Positions 43,699-51,497 of a stretch of DNA of 64,000 nucleotides are shown here, piece after piece. The position numbers were made by a program, and so were the translations under genes. Source of the stretch: Sporosarcina globispora (GTDB taxonomy: Bacteria; Bacillota; Bacilli; Bacillales; Cytobacillaceae); assembly GCF_001274725.1 (NCBI RefSeq), contig NZ_LGUF01000007.1:2239629-2303628 (forward strand), in the 5' to 3' direction. Numbering within the stretch: position 1 is the stretch's first letter; each line of letters starts with the position of its first letter. The notes under the pieces were generated by a model, which was given only the letters and a program-made list of their open reading frames with translations, ran no database searches and was not told the origin of the DNA.

Positions 43699-43932
43699 AT
43701 GAAAACATGCAAAGTATACGACTTTACAGCACACAGAGAAAGTAAAAAGAAAGAAGAGGAAAGCCAGCAGCAAGATAAAAGTTTATCTTTGTTCATTTCA
43801 GCGGTTATTCCTTTCATGGATAGAAAAGATCAGGAGCGACTAGCGCAACATAAAGAGGAATCAGAAGAATTTATGTATATTATTAGCGATATTATGATGA
43901 AGGCTGCAGAGCAGAGATATAAACAGGGATAA
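43699..43932 (+). CDS. Small charged protein (77 aa)
   Basis: MKTCKVYDFTAHRESKKKEE. Basic/acidic linker then an amphipathic helix (LFISAVIPFMDRKDQERL). AAAGGAG is upstream. Same strand as the methyltransferase, with a recurrent TATAACA element (43,646) in the gap. Function unknown. Confidence 0.6.
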   Translation: MKTCKVYDFTAHRESKKKEEESQQQDKSLSLFISAVIPFMDRKDQERLAQHKEESEEFMYIISDIMMKAAEQRYKQG

Positions 43933-43996
43933 TGCTATAACAGCTGTATAAGGTGTGAACTGGACTATTTAAAGGGTTAGGGGTAATTACGATAAT

Positions 43997-44104
43997 ATGA
44001 ACATTTTAGAGCAAATACAGAAGCAAATAGAGCAATCAGACTGGTCGAAAATAATTAAACAAGAAACAGATAAGGAGGAGAAGAAGAATGATAAAGAAGA
44101 TTAA
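43997..44104 (+). CDS. 35-residue leader-like peptide
   Basis: MNILEQIQKQIEQSDWSKII, ending ...EKKNDKED. Its last codons contain AAGGAGGAG and overlap the start of the next gene, so translation may be coupled. Its own ribosome site is weak (GGGG 12-14 bases upstream). Confidence 0.4.
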   Translation: MNILEQIQKQIEQSDWSKIIKQETDKEEKKNDKED

Positions 44105-44399
44105 TATATTTCTATTGTTGTTACTGGCTGTATTGTTTGTGTATTTGAATAACAATTTAAACAATGAATTAGCATATTCTCAGGAACAGAGTGAATATAT
44201 AACCTTTGAGTATGTCATAACTGATATAACAGCCAAAGGGGAATATTATGGCAGATCTACAAAGGATAATACAGGGATTTACTTTACAGATGAGAACCTG
44301 CAGTCAGATCAAATTATAAGGAAAGGAGACAAGATACAGGCAACTTTTGAACGTGATTCTAGGATTGATGGCATAGTTTCTATAGAGGTTAAAAAGTAG
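44088..44399 (+). CDS. Membrane-anchored small protein
   Basis: 103 residues. One N-terminal transmembrane segment (INIFLLLLLAVLFVYLNNNL, residues 5-24) without an obvious cleavage site. The outside part is a small beta-rich domain (EYVITDITAKGEYYGR, then GDKIQATFERDSRIDGIVSI) with an OB-fold feel. AAGGAGG precedes the ATG. Function unknown. Confidence 0.65.
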   Translation: MIKKINIFLLLLLAVLFVYLNNNLNNELAYSQEQSEYITFEYVITDITAKGEYYGRSTKDNTGIYFTDENLQSDQIIRKGDKIQATFERDSRIDGIVSIEVKK

Positions 44400-44555
44400 G
44401 AAAATCTGTATAACAGCAAGAGGTTTTCAGAGCTGAATCATTTTGGAAACTCATATAACAGCGAGACTAAAATATCACTAGGACTTTTTGAGACTAAATT
44501 TCTACATAACACAACTTACATTTTATCACTACGATTTTTAGGGAGGTAATATATT

Positions 44556-44762
44556 ATGAGACAAATAGAAAACATTTGGACATTGGTTTATAAAGAAAAG
44601 AATGAAGATCCACATGCACACAGTTATACATCTGAAAGTGATGCACTTGAAGCTAAAGAATTTATTTTAGACGCTGACGGTGGAGAAACATTTGATGGTA
44701 GCATAGTTGAAATAGAATGGTGCTATTTGATTCAAGGTAAACTAATAATTAAATCAATTTAA
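44556..44762 (+). CDS. Small protein, function unknown (68 aa)
   Basis: MRQIENIWTLVYKEKNEDPH, then DALEAKEFILDADGGETF. Beta-alpha-beta pattern. GGGAGG is eight bases before the ATG. The 157 bases before it hold three copies of the TATAACA/ATATCACT-type element and no gene. Confidence 0.6.
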   Translation: MRQIENIWTLVYKEKNEDPHAHSYTSESDALEAKEFILDADGGETFDGSIVEIEWCYLIQGKLIIKSI

Positions 44763-44796
44763 AATTAACTTTTTAACGAGAAAAGGGGGTTACATA

Positions 44797-45015
44797 TTGA
44801 ATCAATATATTATTGAATTAACAAGGAATATCGGAATAGGTAAAGATATAATTAATTTCTTTACTAACAGAGGATATAAGGTTGTTTGGGAAGATCGGGA
44901 TGCAATGCCTAAAACATTAATAATTGAATCATCACATCATTGTATTGAGGACATCAAGAATCTTAAATACGTATCAGATGTAAAGGAAGTAAGAACAGGT
45001 AGTATATTCGTATAA
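44797..45015 (+). CDS. Small protein, function unknown (72 aa)
   Basis: Starts at TTG 44797 (GGGGG upstream). MNQYIIELTRNIGIGKDIIN, ending VSDVKEVRTGSIFV. A ferredoxin-like beta-alpha-beta pattern. Function unknown. Confidence 0.55.
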   Translation: MNQYIIELTRNIGIGKDIINFFTNRGYKVVWEDRDAMPKTLIIESSHHCIEDIKNLKYVSDVKEVRTGSIFV

Positions 45016-45050
45016 ACTACACATTTTATTAGATATCTAAGGAGGAAAGT

Positions 45051-45269
45051 ATGATAAAGAAACTACAGGCAGTTTTTGAATATTTATGGTACTCATTATT
45101 TATACATATCCTGTTATTAGGATTTATTTATACGACAAATGAAGGCAAATTATATAACTTATGGACTATCTTTATTACATTTCCTTTATTTGCGATTTGC
45201 CTTTATAAAATTAATACGCATTTTAAGAAAGGTATGGATCAAATGAAAGATTCTTTGAAGAATAATTAA
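45051..45269 (+). CDS. Small two-helix membrane protein (72 aa)
   Basis: Two transmembrane segments (WYSLFIHILLLGFIYT and WTIFITFPLFAICLY) with short basic ends. AAGGAGG precedes the ATG. A terminator (GAGCC-agtaaaa-GGCTC, 45,290-45,306) follows. It could be a holin by shape alone, but there is no lysin next to it. Confidence 0.6.
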   Translation: MIKKLQAVFEYLWYSLFIHILLLGFIYTTNEGKLYNLWTIFITFPLFAICLYKINTHFKKGMDQMKDSLKNN

Positions 45270-45370
45270 GATAAAAACTAACTTTCATTAAGAGCCAGTA
45301 AAAGGCTCCTTCTTTCTGAAGGTGCGTTAAATTTTATTATAACTTTTTATAAAAATTTACCAAAACTCTA

Positions 45371-45399
45371 TTGACCAAAGGAAAACTTTGTTATAACAT
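45371..45399 (+). promoter_or_regulatory. Promoter TTGACC-17-TAACAT
   Basis: TTGACC (45371-45376), 17-bp spacer and TAACAT (45394-45399), about 50 bases upstream of the coiled-coil gene. It lacks the AT-box, so it may be constitutive. Confidence 0.65.
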
Positions 45400-45449
45400 C
45401 ATTATTGTAAGAAATAGCAAAACAAACAAAATTTGGAGGTATGTGGAAG

Positions 45450-46136
45450 ATGGGATTGTTCACGAGTAAGATAGCTATTGGAGTTTTAGCAGGTGGATTT
45501 ACATTAGCTGGTGCAGGGTTATTGTTCAACGGAAGTGAGACTTTAGAGAGAGCCAGTTCATTTGTTCAGGATGCCGGAAATAAAATTACACAATTTGAAG
45601 TTGCAGAAAACGCACTCCTCGATAAAATTTCATTCTTGAAGAATGATGCTAACTCTAAAATTGAAGCAGCAAACGCAACTATTGCAGATAAGAAAGCAGA
45701 AATTGAAGGATTGAATACACAGATCACTGATTTAACATCACAAAGAGATGCCTTAACTGCAGAAGTTGCTACACTAGAAACAGAGATTACTAATTTAACA
45801 GCAAGCTTGAATGATGCTAATGCTAACCTTGAAGCTACTCAAGCAGCATTGGATGAAAAAACAGCTCAGTATAATGCGAAAGTCACTGAGTTACAAAAAG
45901 CCAACAACACAATTGCAGAACTTAATAACTTGCTAGTTTGGGCTAAGAACAAAGCACAAGAAGCTGATAGTCATGTGGCGCAACTTGAGGCTGAAGTCCA
46001 GAAGGCTAACGCTGAGGTAGCAGCTCACGGTGAGGTAGTTGAACAAGTCGAAACACAAACAGAAGGAGCAGATCCACTGAGTCAGGAAGAAGTTGATGCC
46101 GTTGATACAACTATTGCTGACGTTGATACAGAATAA
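45450..46136 (+). CDS. Membrane-anchored long coiled-coil protein
   Basis: 228 residues from the ATG at 45450 (GGAGG ten bases upstream; ATG 45441 is too close). A hydrophobic N-terminal segment (IAIGVLAGGFTLAGAGLLFN) anchors a coiled coil from about residue 30 to 195 (heptads such as LNTQITDLTSQRDALTAEVA). The Glu/Asp-rich tail ends TTIADVDTE. It has its own promoter and terminator (46,157-46,190), so it may be expressed in the dormant state. Such proteins can organise the envelope or act in superinfection exclusion. Unproven. Confidence 0.65.
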   Translation: MGLFTSKIAIGVLAGGFTLAGAGLLFNGSETLERASSFVQDAGNKITQFEVAENALLDKISFLKNDANSKIEAANATIADKKAEIEGLNTQITDLTSQRDALTAEVATLETEITNLTASLNDANANLEATQAALDEKTAQYNAKVTELQKANNTIAELNNLLVWAKNKAQEADSHVAQLEAEVQKANAEVAAHGEVVEQVETQTEGADPLSQEEVDAVDTTIADVDTE

Positions 46137-46206
46137 TTCTCTAATGTATAATGAGGATAGGGTGAGGGTTATAACTTCACTCTATTTTCTTATAAGGAGA
46201 GAGTTT

Positions 46207-46434
46207 ATGGAGGTCGAACGCAAAATAAGGAAGATTGGTAACTCATCTGGTATTATCCTCCCAACTGATTATTTAAGATATATTGGAGTAGAGATCGGGG
46301 ATACGGTATATATAACTATGGAAGAGAATGAGATCAGGATCAGAAGTGAAAAAGGAAAAGAAACCAATGACGAGTTTAAAGATAAAGTGTTAGCTATAAT
46401 TGAAGAATACATGGGTAAAGAAGAGTCTAAATAG
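46207..46434 (+). CDS. AbrB/MazE-type swapped-hairpin DNA-binding protein
   Basis: 75 residues from the ATG at 46207 (AAGGAGAG upstream). RKIRKIGNSSGIILPTDYLR, then GVEIGDTVYITMEENEIRIR is the AbrB-type looped-hinge fold found in MazE/PemI antitoxins and transition-state regulators. No toxin gene follows, so it is an orphan antitoxin or a phage regulator. A terminator lies at the stop (AAGAGTC-taaata-GGCTCTT, then TTCTTTTT). Confidence 0.8.
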   Translation: MEVERKIRKIGNSSGIILPTDYLRYIGVEIGDTVYITMEENEIRIRSEKGKETNDEFKDKVLAIIEEYMGKEESK

Positions 46435-46489
46435 GCTCTTTTCTTTTTGGATTAATTTAGAAAAAGTTAAAAGTAAATGAAAATAATGG

Positions 46490-46518
46490 TTGATTAATAT
46501 GAAATAATTTTATATAAT
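46490..46518 (+). promoter_or_regulatory. Promoter TTGATT-17-TATAAT with AT-box
   Basis: TTGATT (46490-46495), spacer AATATGAAATAATTTTA, TATAAT (46513-46518). Reads the gene at 46552 and perhaps the whole early cluster beyond. Confidence 0.78.
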
Positions 46519-46551
46519 TAAATTAAGAAGTAAAACAAAGGAGTGATCAAG

Positions 46552-46716
46552 ATGACTTATGAAGAATATGTCTTAGATGTATTTACGGAGCATCATTTAT
46601 CTGTGGGGCAAGACTTAGAGGAAATTAAAGATGTTATTAGGGAAGCTTCTTTTAAAAAAATTGAGAAATGGTTAACTAAAATAGGGTATGATCTTAATGA
46701 ATACAATTCATTATAA
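46552..46716 (+). CDS. Small helical protein (54 aa)
   Basis: MTYEEYVLDVFTEHHLSVGQ, ending LTKIGYDLNEYNSL. AAAGGAG ten bases upstream. Helical, acidic. First gene of the early cluster. Function unknown. Confidence 0.6.
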   Translation: MTYEEYVLDVFTEHHLSVGQDLEEIKDVIREASFKKIEKWLTKIGYDLNEYNSL

Positions 46717-46770
46717 AAATTTGATTTAAATGGTAAAATTATCTCAACTACAAGTGAAAGGATGATAAAA

Positions 46771-46920
46771 ATGTATAAAGTGTATGCGTTGGATTTTGAT
46801 CAAACAAGAGTGATTAACATTATTGATACTATTGAAGAAATTAAGGAATGGGCAGAGATTAATGGCTATACAATCACTAAAATTATCAATAGGAAATCAA
46901 AACAAATCATAAAATTATAG
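46771..46920 (+). CDS. Small protein (49 aa)
   Basis: MYKVYALDFDQTRVINIIDT, ending NRKSKQIIKL. Beta-helix-beta shape. AAAGGATG precedes the ATG. Function unknown. Confidence 0.55.
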   Translation: MYKVYALDFDQTRVINIIDTIEEIKEWAEINGYTITKIINRKSKQIIKL

Positions 46921-47005
46921 GGTAGGCTAATTGTATAACTTAGAATAAAATTTCCCTTTTATGGAGAATTATTTGGTAAAATTTAATTAAAAAGGAGAGA
47001 AAAAA

Positions 47006-47203
47006 ATGGCTGCCGATTACTTAACACATATTAATGATGAGGATCTTATAAAACTTTACGAAGAAATTGGAGAAAGAAGATCATGTGGAGACTTTAACCA
47101 GCGAGATGAAGATATTCTAGTTGTTTCTGCAATGTCAAAAAGAAAATTAATTCACTTGTCAAAATTCAATAGAGGCTTACCTAAATCAGAGAAATGGCGT
47201 TAA
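47006..47203 (+). CDS. Small helical protein (65 aa)
   Basis: MAADYLTHINDEDLIKLYEE. Helical, charged, with a basic C-terminal half (VSAMSKRKLIHLSKFNRGLP). AAGGAGAG is upstream. Ends four codons into a possible extension of the next frame. Function unknown. Confidence 0.6.
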   Translation: MAADYLTHINDEDLIKLYEEIGERRSCGDFNQRDEDILVVSAMSKRKLIHLSKFNRGLPKSEKWR

Positions 47204-47253
47204 AACCATTTTCCAATAAAACTTCTCTTTTAATGGGAAAAGGAGGAAAGAAA

Positions 47254-47601
47254 ATGCTTGAAGGAAATACAATTAAATTTGGACATGGGACTGTACTGGT
47301 ATATTCAAGTCAGTTAACAAGGAAGGTGATTTTAGAATTTATTCAACCACCAAAGCCAGTAGGAAAACTGATCAAAGAAGATATTGAAGATGTTGTAGTT
47401 TTAGACTCAATTACATTTGATTATGGAAAAGATATGAAGCCATTTTATGAAGAATTGCAGCAAGTAAGTGAAAATAATACTATCTTAGAATTTAGAGGAT
47501 ATGTATTTGATTTCTCTAACTACAATCCAGCATCAGTAGAGGTTTTAATGGGTGGATTTAAACGAGCAATTACAGGAAATACACTGACGTTAGCTTGTTA
47601 A
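47254..47601 (+). CDS. Protein of unknown function (115 aa)
   Basis: MLEGNTIKFGHGTVLVYSSQ from the ATG at 47254 (AAGGAGG upstream; the frame is open to 47194). Beta-rich, with a helix FYEELQQVSENNTI. A C-terminal VEVLMGGFKRAITGN segment. Function unknown. Confidence 0.6.
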   Translation: MLEGNTIKFGHGTVLVYSSQLTRKVILEFIQPPKPVGKLIKEDIEDVVVLDSITFDYGKDMKPFYEELQQVSENNTILEFRGYVFDFSNYNPASVEVLMGGFKRAITGNTLTLAC

Positions 47602-47616
47602 ATAAGGAGGGTATAA

Positions 47617-47799
47617 ATGATTACAAGTGGAATGTTAGAAGAGCTTCTTGAGAACATCGATAAACCAAAGCAGCCAGATCTAATTGTAGAACAAAAGAAA
47701 AATAAATACATTGCCTACTTTAGAAAGAGTCCTCAAAGAATTGGGTTTGGAAATTCAGAAGTTAAAGCATTGGAGAATTTAAAGAGTTTATTAGGATAG
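47617..47799 (+). CDS. Small protein (60 aa)
   Basis: MITSGMLEELLENIDKPKQP. The centre VEQKKNKYIAYFRKSPQRI followed by GFGNSEVKALENLKSLL looks like a HicB-type or similar small beta-beta-alpha unit. AAGGAGG upstream. Function unknown. Confidence 0.6.
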   Translation: MITSGMLEELLENIDKPKQPDLIVEQKKNKYIAYFRKSPQRIGFGNSEVKALENLKSLLG

Positions 47800-47813
47800 G
47801 GAGGAAATTAAAA

Positions 47814-48041
47814 ATGCATAAAAAGGTTAAGTTACATGGATGCGAGTTATATGAGATCACATTAGGAGAGAAGAAATATATTTGCACAATTGAAAATGTA
47901 GATATGAATGAATATTACGCATATCATGAAAGAGGAGAAGGAACTTCAGTAGCTATGTTAAATACAGTGGATATTGTTGAATTAATGACAACTGGAAGCA
48001 TTGACAGAAAACATATGACTGTAAAGCCATATAATAAGTAA
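47814..48041 (+). CDS. Small protein (75 aa)
   Basis: MHKKVKLHGCELYEITLGEK. Small beta-rich fold, then a helix (VAMLNTVDIVELMTTG). GGGAGG upstream. Function unknown. The gap to 48,137 holds a GTGCAACTGCAC palindrome (48,078-48,089). Confidence 0.6.
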   Translation: MHKKVKLHGCELYEITLGEKKYICTIENVDMNEYYAYHERGEGTSVAMLNTVDIVELMTTGSIDRKHMTVKPYNK

Positions 48042-48137
48042 ATAAAACAAGTCTCTTATCGCAATTTCACATCATTACGTGCAACTGCACGATATGATAA
48101 TCACTATATAATAACTATTTTAAAGGGAGAGAGAATA

Positions 48138-48362
48138 ATGAAAATCTTATTAATCGAAAATGAAATTGTTAACTTTCTACACGTAAATAACATTAGACCA
48201 GCACTGAATCCAAGTAGTAAAATGTATAAAATCAAGGTTGAAATGGTAAACGGATCTGCATTTGAAACATTAGATAATTATACAAAAGGTGAAGCAGAAG
48301 AAAAAATCCTTGAGATTTCAGCTCTGTTAGCAAGTAGCCAAAATGAAGTAATTATACAGTAG
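48138..48362 (+). CDS. Small protein (74 aa)
   Basis: MKILLIENEIVNFLHVNNIR. Beta-strand then helical C terminus (KGEAEEKILEISALLASSQN). AAAGGGAGAG upstream. Function unknown. Confidence 0.6.
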   Translation: MKILLIENEIVNFLHVNNIRPALNPSSKMYKIKVEMVNGSAFETLDNYTKGEAEEKILEISALLASSQNEVIIQ

Positions 48363-48375
48363 GGGGGTGATTAGT

Positions 48376-48564
48376 GTGTTGTTAAATCCATGGGTATGGG
48401 ACTCTGCAGCGCAAGAAAAGTATCCAGACAGGGTTACAGGTGAATCAGTACCATTAGAATATCTAAATGAAGGCTATTCAGAATATTATCCATATACAAG
48501 CTGGATTACTAAAGGGTACGTTAAACGAATTGAATTAAAGGAATATGCTACAGAGTTACTATAA
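48376..48564 (+). CDS. Small aromatic-rich protein (about 62 aa)
   Basis: Start probably GTG 48376 behind AGGGGGG (GTG 48367 is within the site). LLNPWVWDSAAQEKYPDRVT, then GYSEYYPYTSWITKGYVKRI. Many Trp/Tyr residues. Overlap with neighbours is nil and spacing tight. Function unknown. Confidence 0.55.
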   Translation: MLLNPWVWDSAAQEKYPDRVTGESVPLEYLNEGYSEYYPYTSWITKGYVKRIELKEYATELL

Positions 48565-48573
48565 GGAGGGTTA

Positions 48574-48684
48574 ATGATGGGTGAGTTAATATTTGGAATA
48601 GTGTTTATCAGTTTGTTTTATGTGATTGCTGCAGTATGTACGATGTTTAAATTAGATCCAACAAAATTATTTAAAATAAATTAA
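48574..48684 (+). CDS. 36-residue membrane protein
   Basis: MMGELIFGIVFISLFYVIAA then VCTMFKLDPTKLFKIN. One transmembrane helix. AAGGAGGG upstream. Its stop codon lies in the recurrent AAATTAATCAAAT motif. Confidence 0.6.
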   Translation: MMGELIFGIVFISLFYVIAAVCTMFKLDPTKLFKIN

Positions 48685-48752
48685 TCAAATATAATATACA
48701 AATAAAAGTTAAAGTGGTATAATTTACATATCAAGTAAAGGGAGAGGATAAT

Positions 48753-49292
48753 ATGAAATTTAAGAAAGAATTTATTTTAAAAAGACAAGGATATGATCCA
48801 GTTAAGGTAGTTGTAAAAATTAACGACAACAACATTTACATAAGAACATTCGCAGAAATTCACTTTCTAGATCTTGCTCACTTATTATGTGAAAAAACTC
48901 CACTATTAGAAGTAGTTTACGAGAGGTCAGCACCTTACAAACTTGTTAAAACTAAGCATAGAGAAGGGGATAAATTCTCTTACAAAGAATATGGCTTAAC
49001 TTATTTGCTCATTAAAGATGGAATAATTAAAGAAGAAACCAAACATCTTATTAATTTACACACAGTTAATACAAAAGTAAAAGGAACTAGAAATATGTTT
49101 ATTCCAGACTTATTGCTGGTTATGCAGGATTACGGATATGTAAAAGAAACTGGTAGTGGTAAATTTAAAGCAGCTAGAAAATTCAGTGATCATGTTGTAT
49201 TTGAAGATCTAACATTTAGTCCAGAAAATTTAAGAAATCAAGGATTTATTATTCCTAAAAAGTATGAGGAGAAATTTGCTTTAAAATTCTAA
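48753..49292 (+). CDS. Protein of unknown function (179 aa)
   Basis: MKFKKEFILKRQGYDPVKVV. Mixed alpha/beta, basic C-terminal half (GTRNMFIPDLLLVMQDYGYV, then KKYEEKFALKF). GGGAGAGG upstream and a TATAAT at 48,718-48,723. One of the larger unknowns in this cluster. No motif seen. Confidence 0.6.
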   Translation: MKFKKEFILKRQGYDPVKVVVKINDNNIYIRTFAEIHFLDLAHLLCEKTPLLEVVYERSAPYKLVKTKHREGDKFSYKEYGLTYLLIKDGIIKEETKHLINLHTVNTKVKGTRNMFIPDLLLVMQDYGYVKETGSGKFKAARKFSDHVVFEDLTFSPENLRNQGFIIPKKYEEKFALKF

Positions 49293-49317
49293 TTTTATAC
49301 AGAATAGGGGAAGGTAT

Positions 49318-49521
49318 ATGAATAAATTTACATGGAAAAACGTAATTCATGGTGAACATGCATTGAGATTTGGACATATTGATAACTTCTTTAATCAAAT
49401 TGTTGTACCTTCTGGTTATCCATACTTTATTTGGAACGATATAATTTATAGGGTTGAGGATAGATATAGTAAGAATCGCTTTACAGATACAGGTTGCACA
49501 ATTAATGATATAGAAGGATAA
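49318..49521 (+). CDS. Small protein (67 aa)
   Basis: MNKFTWKNVIHGEHALRFGH. Aromatic, beta-rich. AGGGGAAGG upstream. Function unknown. Confidence 0.55.
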   Translation: MNKFTWKNVIHGEHALRFGHIDNFFNQIVVPSGYPYFIWNDIIYRVEDRYSKNRFTDTGCTINDIEG

Positions 49522-49553
49522 AATGCTGATTGTATTATGAAAGGAGTATTCAA

Positions 49554-49775
49554 ATGAGAATTATTAACGAACACTTTGATCCGTTTATGTCATTAGTAAA
49601 CTATGATTATACAACGGATGAATATATTATTGTTACACAGGAATGGGATAAACACGCAGGAAACTACTGGGGAAGAAGTGTAGAGGAATTTAAAAGTCAG
49701 GAAGAAGCCGAAAAGTGGTTGAAAGAATATAGAAAACAAATGGAAATTGAGGAGCACAACCAAATAAAAATCTGA
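49554..49775 (+). CDS. Small protein (73 aa)
   Basis: MRIINEHFDPFMSLVNYDYT from the ATG at 49554, which has AAAGGAG upstream (the open frame begins at 49530). The C terminus is a charged helix (SQEEAEKWLKEYRKQMEIEE). Function unknown. Confidence 0.6.
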   Translation: MRIINEHFDPFMSLVNYDYTTDEYIIVTQEWDKHAGNYWGRSVEEFKSQEEAEKWLKEYRKQMEIEEHNQIKI

Positions 49776-49792
49776 TTTTAAGGGGAAAGGAT

Positions 49793-49963
49793 GTGAAGAT
49801 AATGGTCATGTTTGTACTTCATGAAGATGGCTCTGATTTCTTTAATTTTAATATTGAACCACGACAATATAAAAAAGGGGAAATCATTGAACATGAAAGA
49901 CTTGAGGGCAAGTTTAAAGTTTTGCACACTGACTTAGTTACGGTAACGGTAAAGCCAGTCTAA
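49793..49963 (+). CDS. Small protein (56 aa)
   Basis: GTG start at 49793 behind AGGGGAAAGG. Reads MKIMVMFVLHEDGSDFFNFN, ending LVTVTVKPV. Beta-rich. Function unknown. Confidence 0.55.
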   Translation: MKIMVMFVLHEDGSDFFNFNIEPRQYKKGEIIEHERLEGKFKVLHTDLVTVTVKPV

Positions 49964-49994
49964 ATAATATATCCATTTTAAAGGGAGGAATTAA

Positions 49995-50654
49995 ATGAAT
50001 ATAGACCTGTTAATTGATGCAAAAGAAAAGAAGTGTACAGATTGTCTTGAAGCTTTCCCTGCAACGGAAGAATATTTTTATAAACAAAAGACTCATACGA
50101 AAACTAAGGGTACATTTTATAAGTTAAGTTCTCATTGTAAGACTTGCACAAAGAAGCGAACACTAAAATATCAACAAGAAAATCCAGAGAAACATAATGA
50201 GGCACAAAAGAAATATCTGTACGGTACAGTAAAAGGAAGAGAAACAAGAAAAAGAAATTTGGATAAATGGGTTTTAAACGGAGGATATAAAGATTGGCAA
50301 CAGAATAATAGAGATAAAATTGTAGAATATAACAAAGATAGAAGACATAAGAATCATGATATAACTGATCAAGAATGGTTTGAATGTCTCGATTTCTTTA
50401 TGAATTCGTGTGCATATTGTGGAATATCTGAAAATGAAGCGTTAATCTTATATAATCAAAGATTAAACATGGAGCACGTAGATGATGACGGGGCTAATGA
50501 CATAACTAATTGTGTTCCTGCTTGTAAGAGTTGCAATAGTAAGAAGTGGACTTTTGAATTGAATGAATGGTATAACACCGACAATCCAGTGTATAGTAAA
50601 AGAAGATATAATAAAATAATCAAGTGGCTATTAAGTTTCACAAAGAAAGATTGA
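49995..50654 (+). CDS. HNH endonuclease with N-terminal zinc ribbon
   Basis: 219 residues. Zinc-binding CTDC...CKTC in the first 55 residues. The HNH core lies at about residues 140-180: CAYCGISENEAL, then NMEHVDDDGANDITNCVPAC with CNSKK. This His-Asn-His layout with two CxxC pairs is typical of free-standing phage HNH nucleases. It is the fourth homing-type enzyme in the window. AAGGGAGG precedes the ATG. Confidence 0.85.
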   Translation: MNIDLLIDAKEKKCTDCLEAFPATEEYFYKQKTHTKTKGTFYKLSSHCKTCTKKRTLKYQQENPEKHNEAQKKYLYGTVKGRETRKRNLDKWVLNGGYKDWQQNNRDKIVEYNKDRRHKNHDITDQEWFECLDFFMNSCAYCGISENEALILYNQRLNMEHVDDDGANDITNCVPACKSCNSKKWTFELNEWYNTDNPVYSKRRYNKIIKWLLSFTKKD

Positions 50655-50685
50655 TTTCATTACAAATAAAAAGGAGTGATTTACA

Positions 50686-50868
50686 ATGAATGGTGAATGG
50701 ACGTATGCAAACTTAAATGGTGAATGGGAACATGAATCATATTACACAAAGGAAGACGCTGTTCAGGCAGGAAGACTGGAGTTTAATGGAGAATTTCTTG
50801 TTGGACAGTTGAATGGTGATGACGAGGAATTAGAATACTTGGTTGAAAATATTGAAGAAATAGAATAA
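50686..50868 (+). CDS. Small acidic protein (60 aa)
   Basis: MNGEWTYANLNGEWEHESYY. NGEW repeats in the N terminus (residues 2-5 and 11-14), acidic C terminus. AAGGAG upstream. Function unknown. Confidence 0.6.
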   Translation: MNGEWTYANLNGEWEHESYYTKEDAVQAGRLEFNGEFLVGQLNGDDEELEYLVENIEEIE

Positions 50869-50924
50869 AAAATATAATTTATTTGAACTGTTGTCAGACT
50901 ATTTTCAGAAAGGATGGCTTAAAT

Positions 50925-51110
50925 TTGGCACTATGCGATGAATGTCAAATGAATAAGATTCCGAGTGGTTGTGGAGTTGGTGTTAAAGATTATGAAGTTG
51001 TTAAAGGTGTTGGGGTAGTATCCTGCAAATATTTCATGGAGATTAATGGGGACTTAGCAAAAGCTCAGAAAGTCAAAAATGAAATTCACGTAAAAAGATA
51101 TAGTTACTGA
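50925..51110 (+). CDS. Small cysteine-containing protein (start uncertain)
   Basis: Frame open from 50883, but only TTG 50925 has an upstream AGAAAGGATGG. Reads MALCDECQMNKIPSGCGVGV then KDYEVVKGVGVVSCKYFMEI. Four cysteines could bind a metal. The coding case is moderate. Confidence 0.45.
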   Translation: MALCDECQMNKIPSGCGVGVKDYEVVKGVGVVSCKYFMEINGDLAKAQKVKNEIHVKRYSY

Positions 51111-51172
51111 ATAAAATGAAAGATATATAGTGACGCACTAGACATAAAATGTGCATTAAGGAGGAATTGAGA

Positions 51173-51256
51173 TTGAATGATTTCTTAAATACAGTATCTT
51201 TCATAATTTTTATGCTAATCGTTCTTGGAGTTATGAGTTATGCACTAAGTATTTAA
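51173..51256 (+). CDS. 27-residue membrane peptide
   Basis: TTG start at 51173 behind AAGGAGGAATTG. MNDFLNTVSFIIFMLIVLGV then MSYALSI. Single hydrophobic helix. Supported mainly by the strong ribosome site. Confidence 0.5.
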   Translation: MNDFLNTVSFIIFMLIVLGVMSYALSI

Positions 51257-51317
51257 CTAAGAAGCACTCCAGATTGAAAAATAAATTTGATTTAAAATCC
51301 ATTTAGGATGTGATCCG

Positions 51318-51497
51318 ATGAAAATAAATCAAAGGGTATTAGTTACTGAAGAAGAGAGTCCATTTCACAATAGGGAAGGGGTAATAACTCAGATTCAGAA
51401 ATATTACATTACTGTGCAGCTTAATAACTTTCCTTGTGAAATGAAATTTACTGATGATGAATTAACTGTGTTAGAGGATTCCACATGTACGCTGTAA
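51318..51497 (+). CDS. Small KOW/SH3-like protein (59 aa)
   Basis: MKINQRVLVTEEESPFHNRE, then GVITQIQKYYITVQLNNFPC. The pattern of V-x-V followed by G-x-I-x-x-I and V-x-L is like a small SH3/KOW barrel. Overlaps the next start by 13 bases. Function unknown. Confidence 0.55.
   Translation: MKINQRVLVTEEESPFHNREGVITQIQKYYITVQLNNFPCEMKFTDDELTVLEDSTCTL

Noticed and set aside
45051-45269. Holin
   Set aside because: Two helices fit, but there is no lysin next to it and it lies in the early cluster; shape alone is insufficient.
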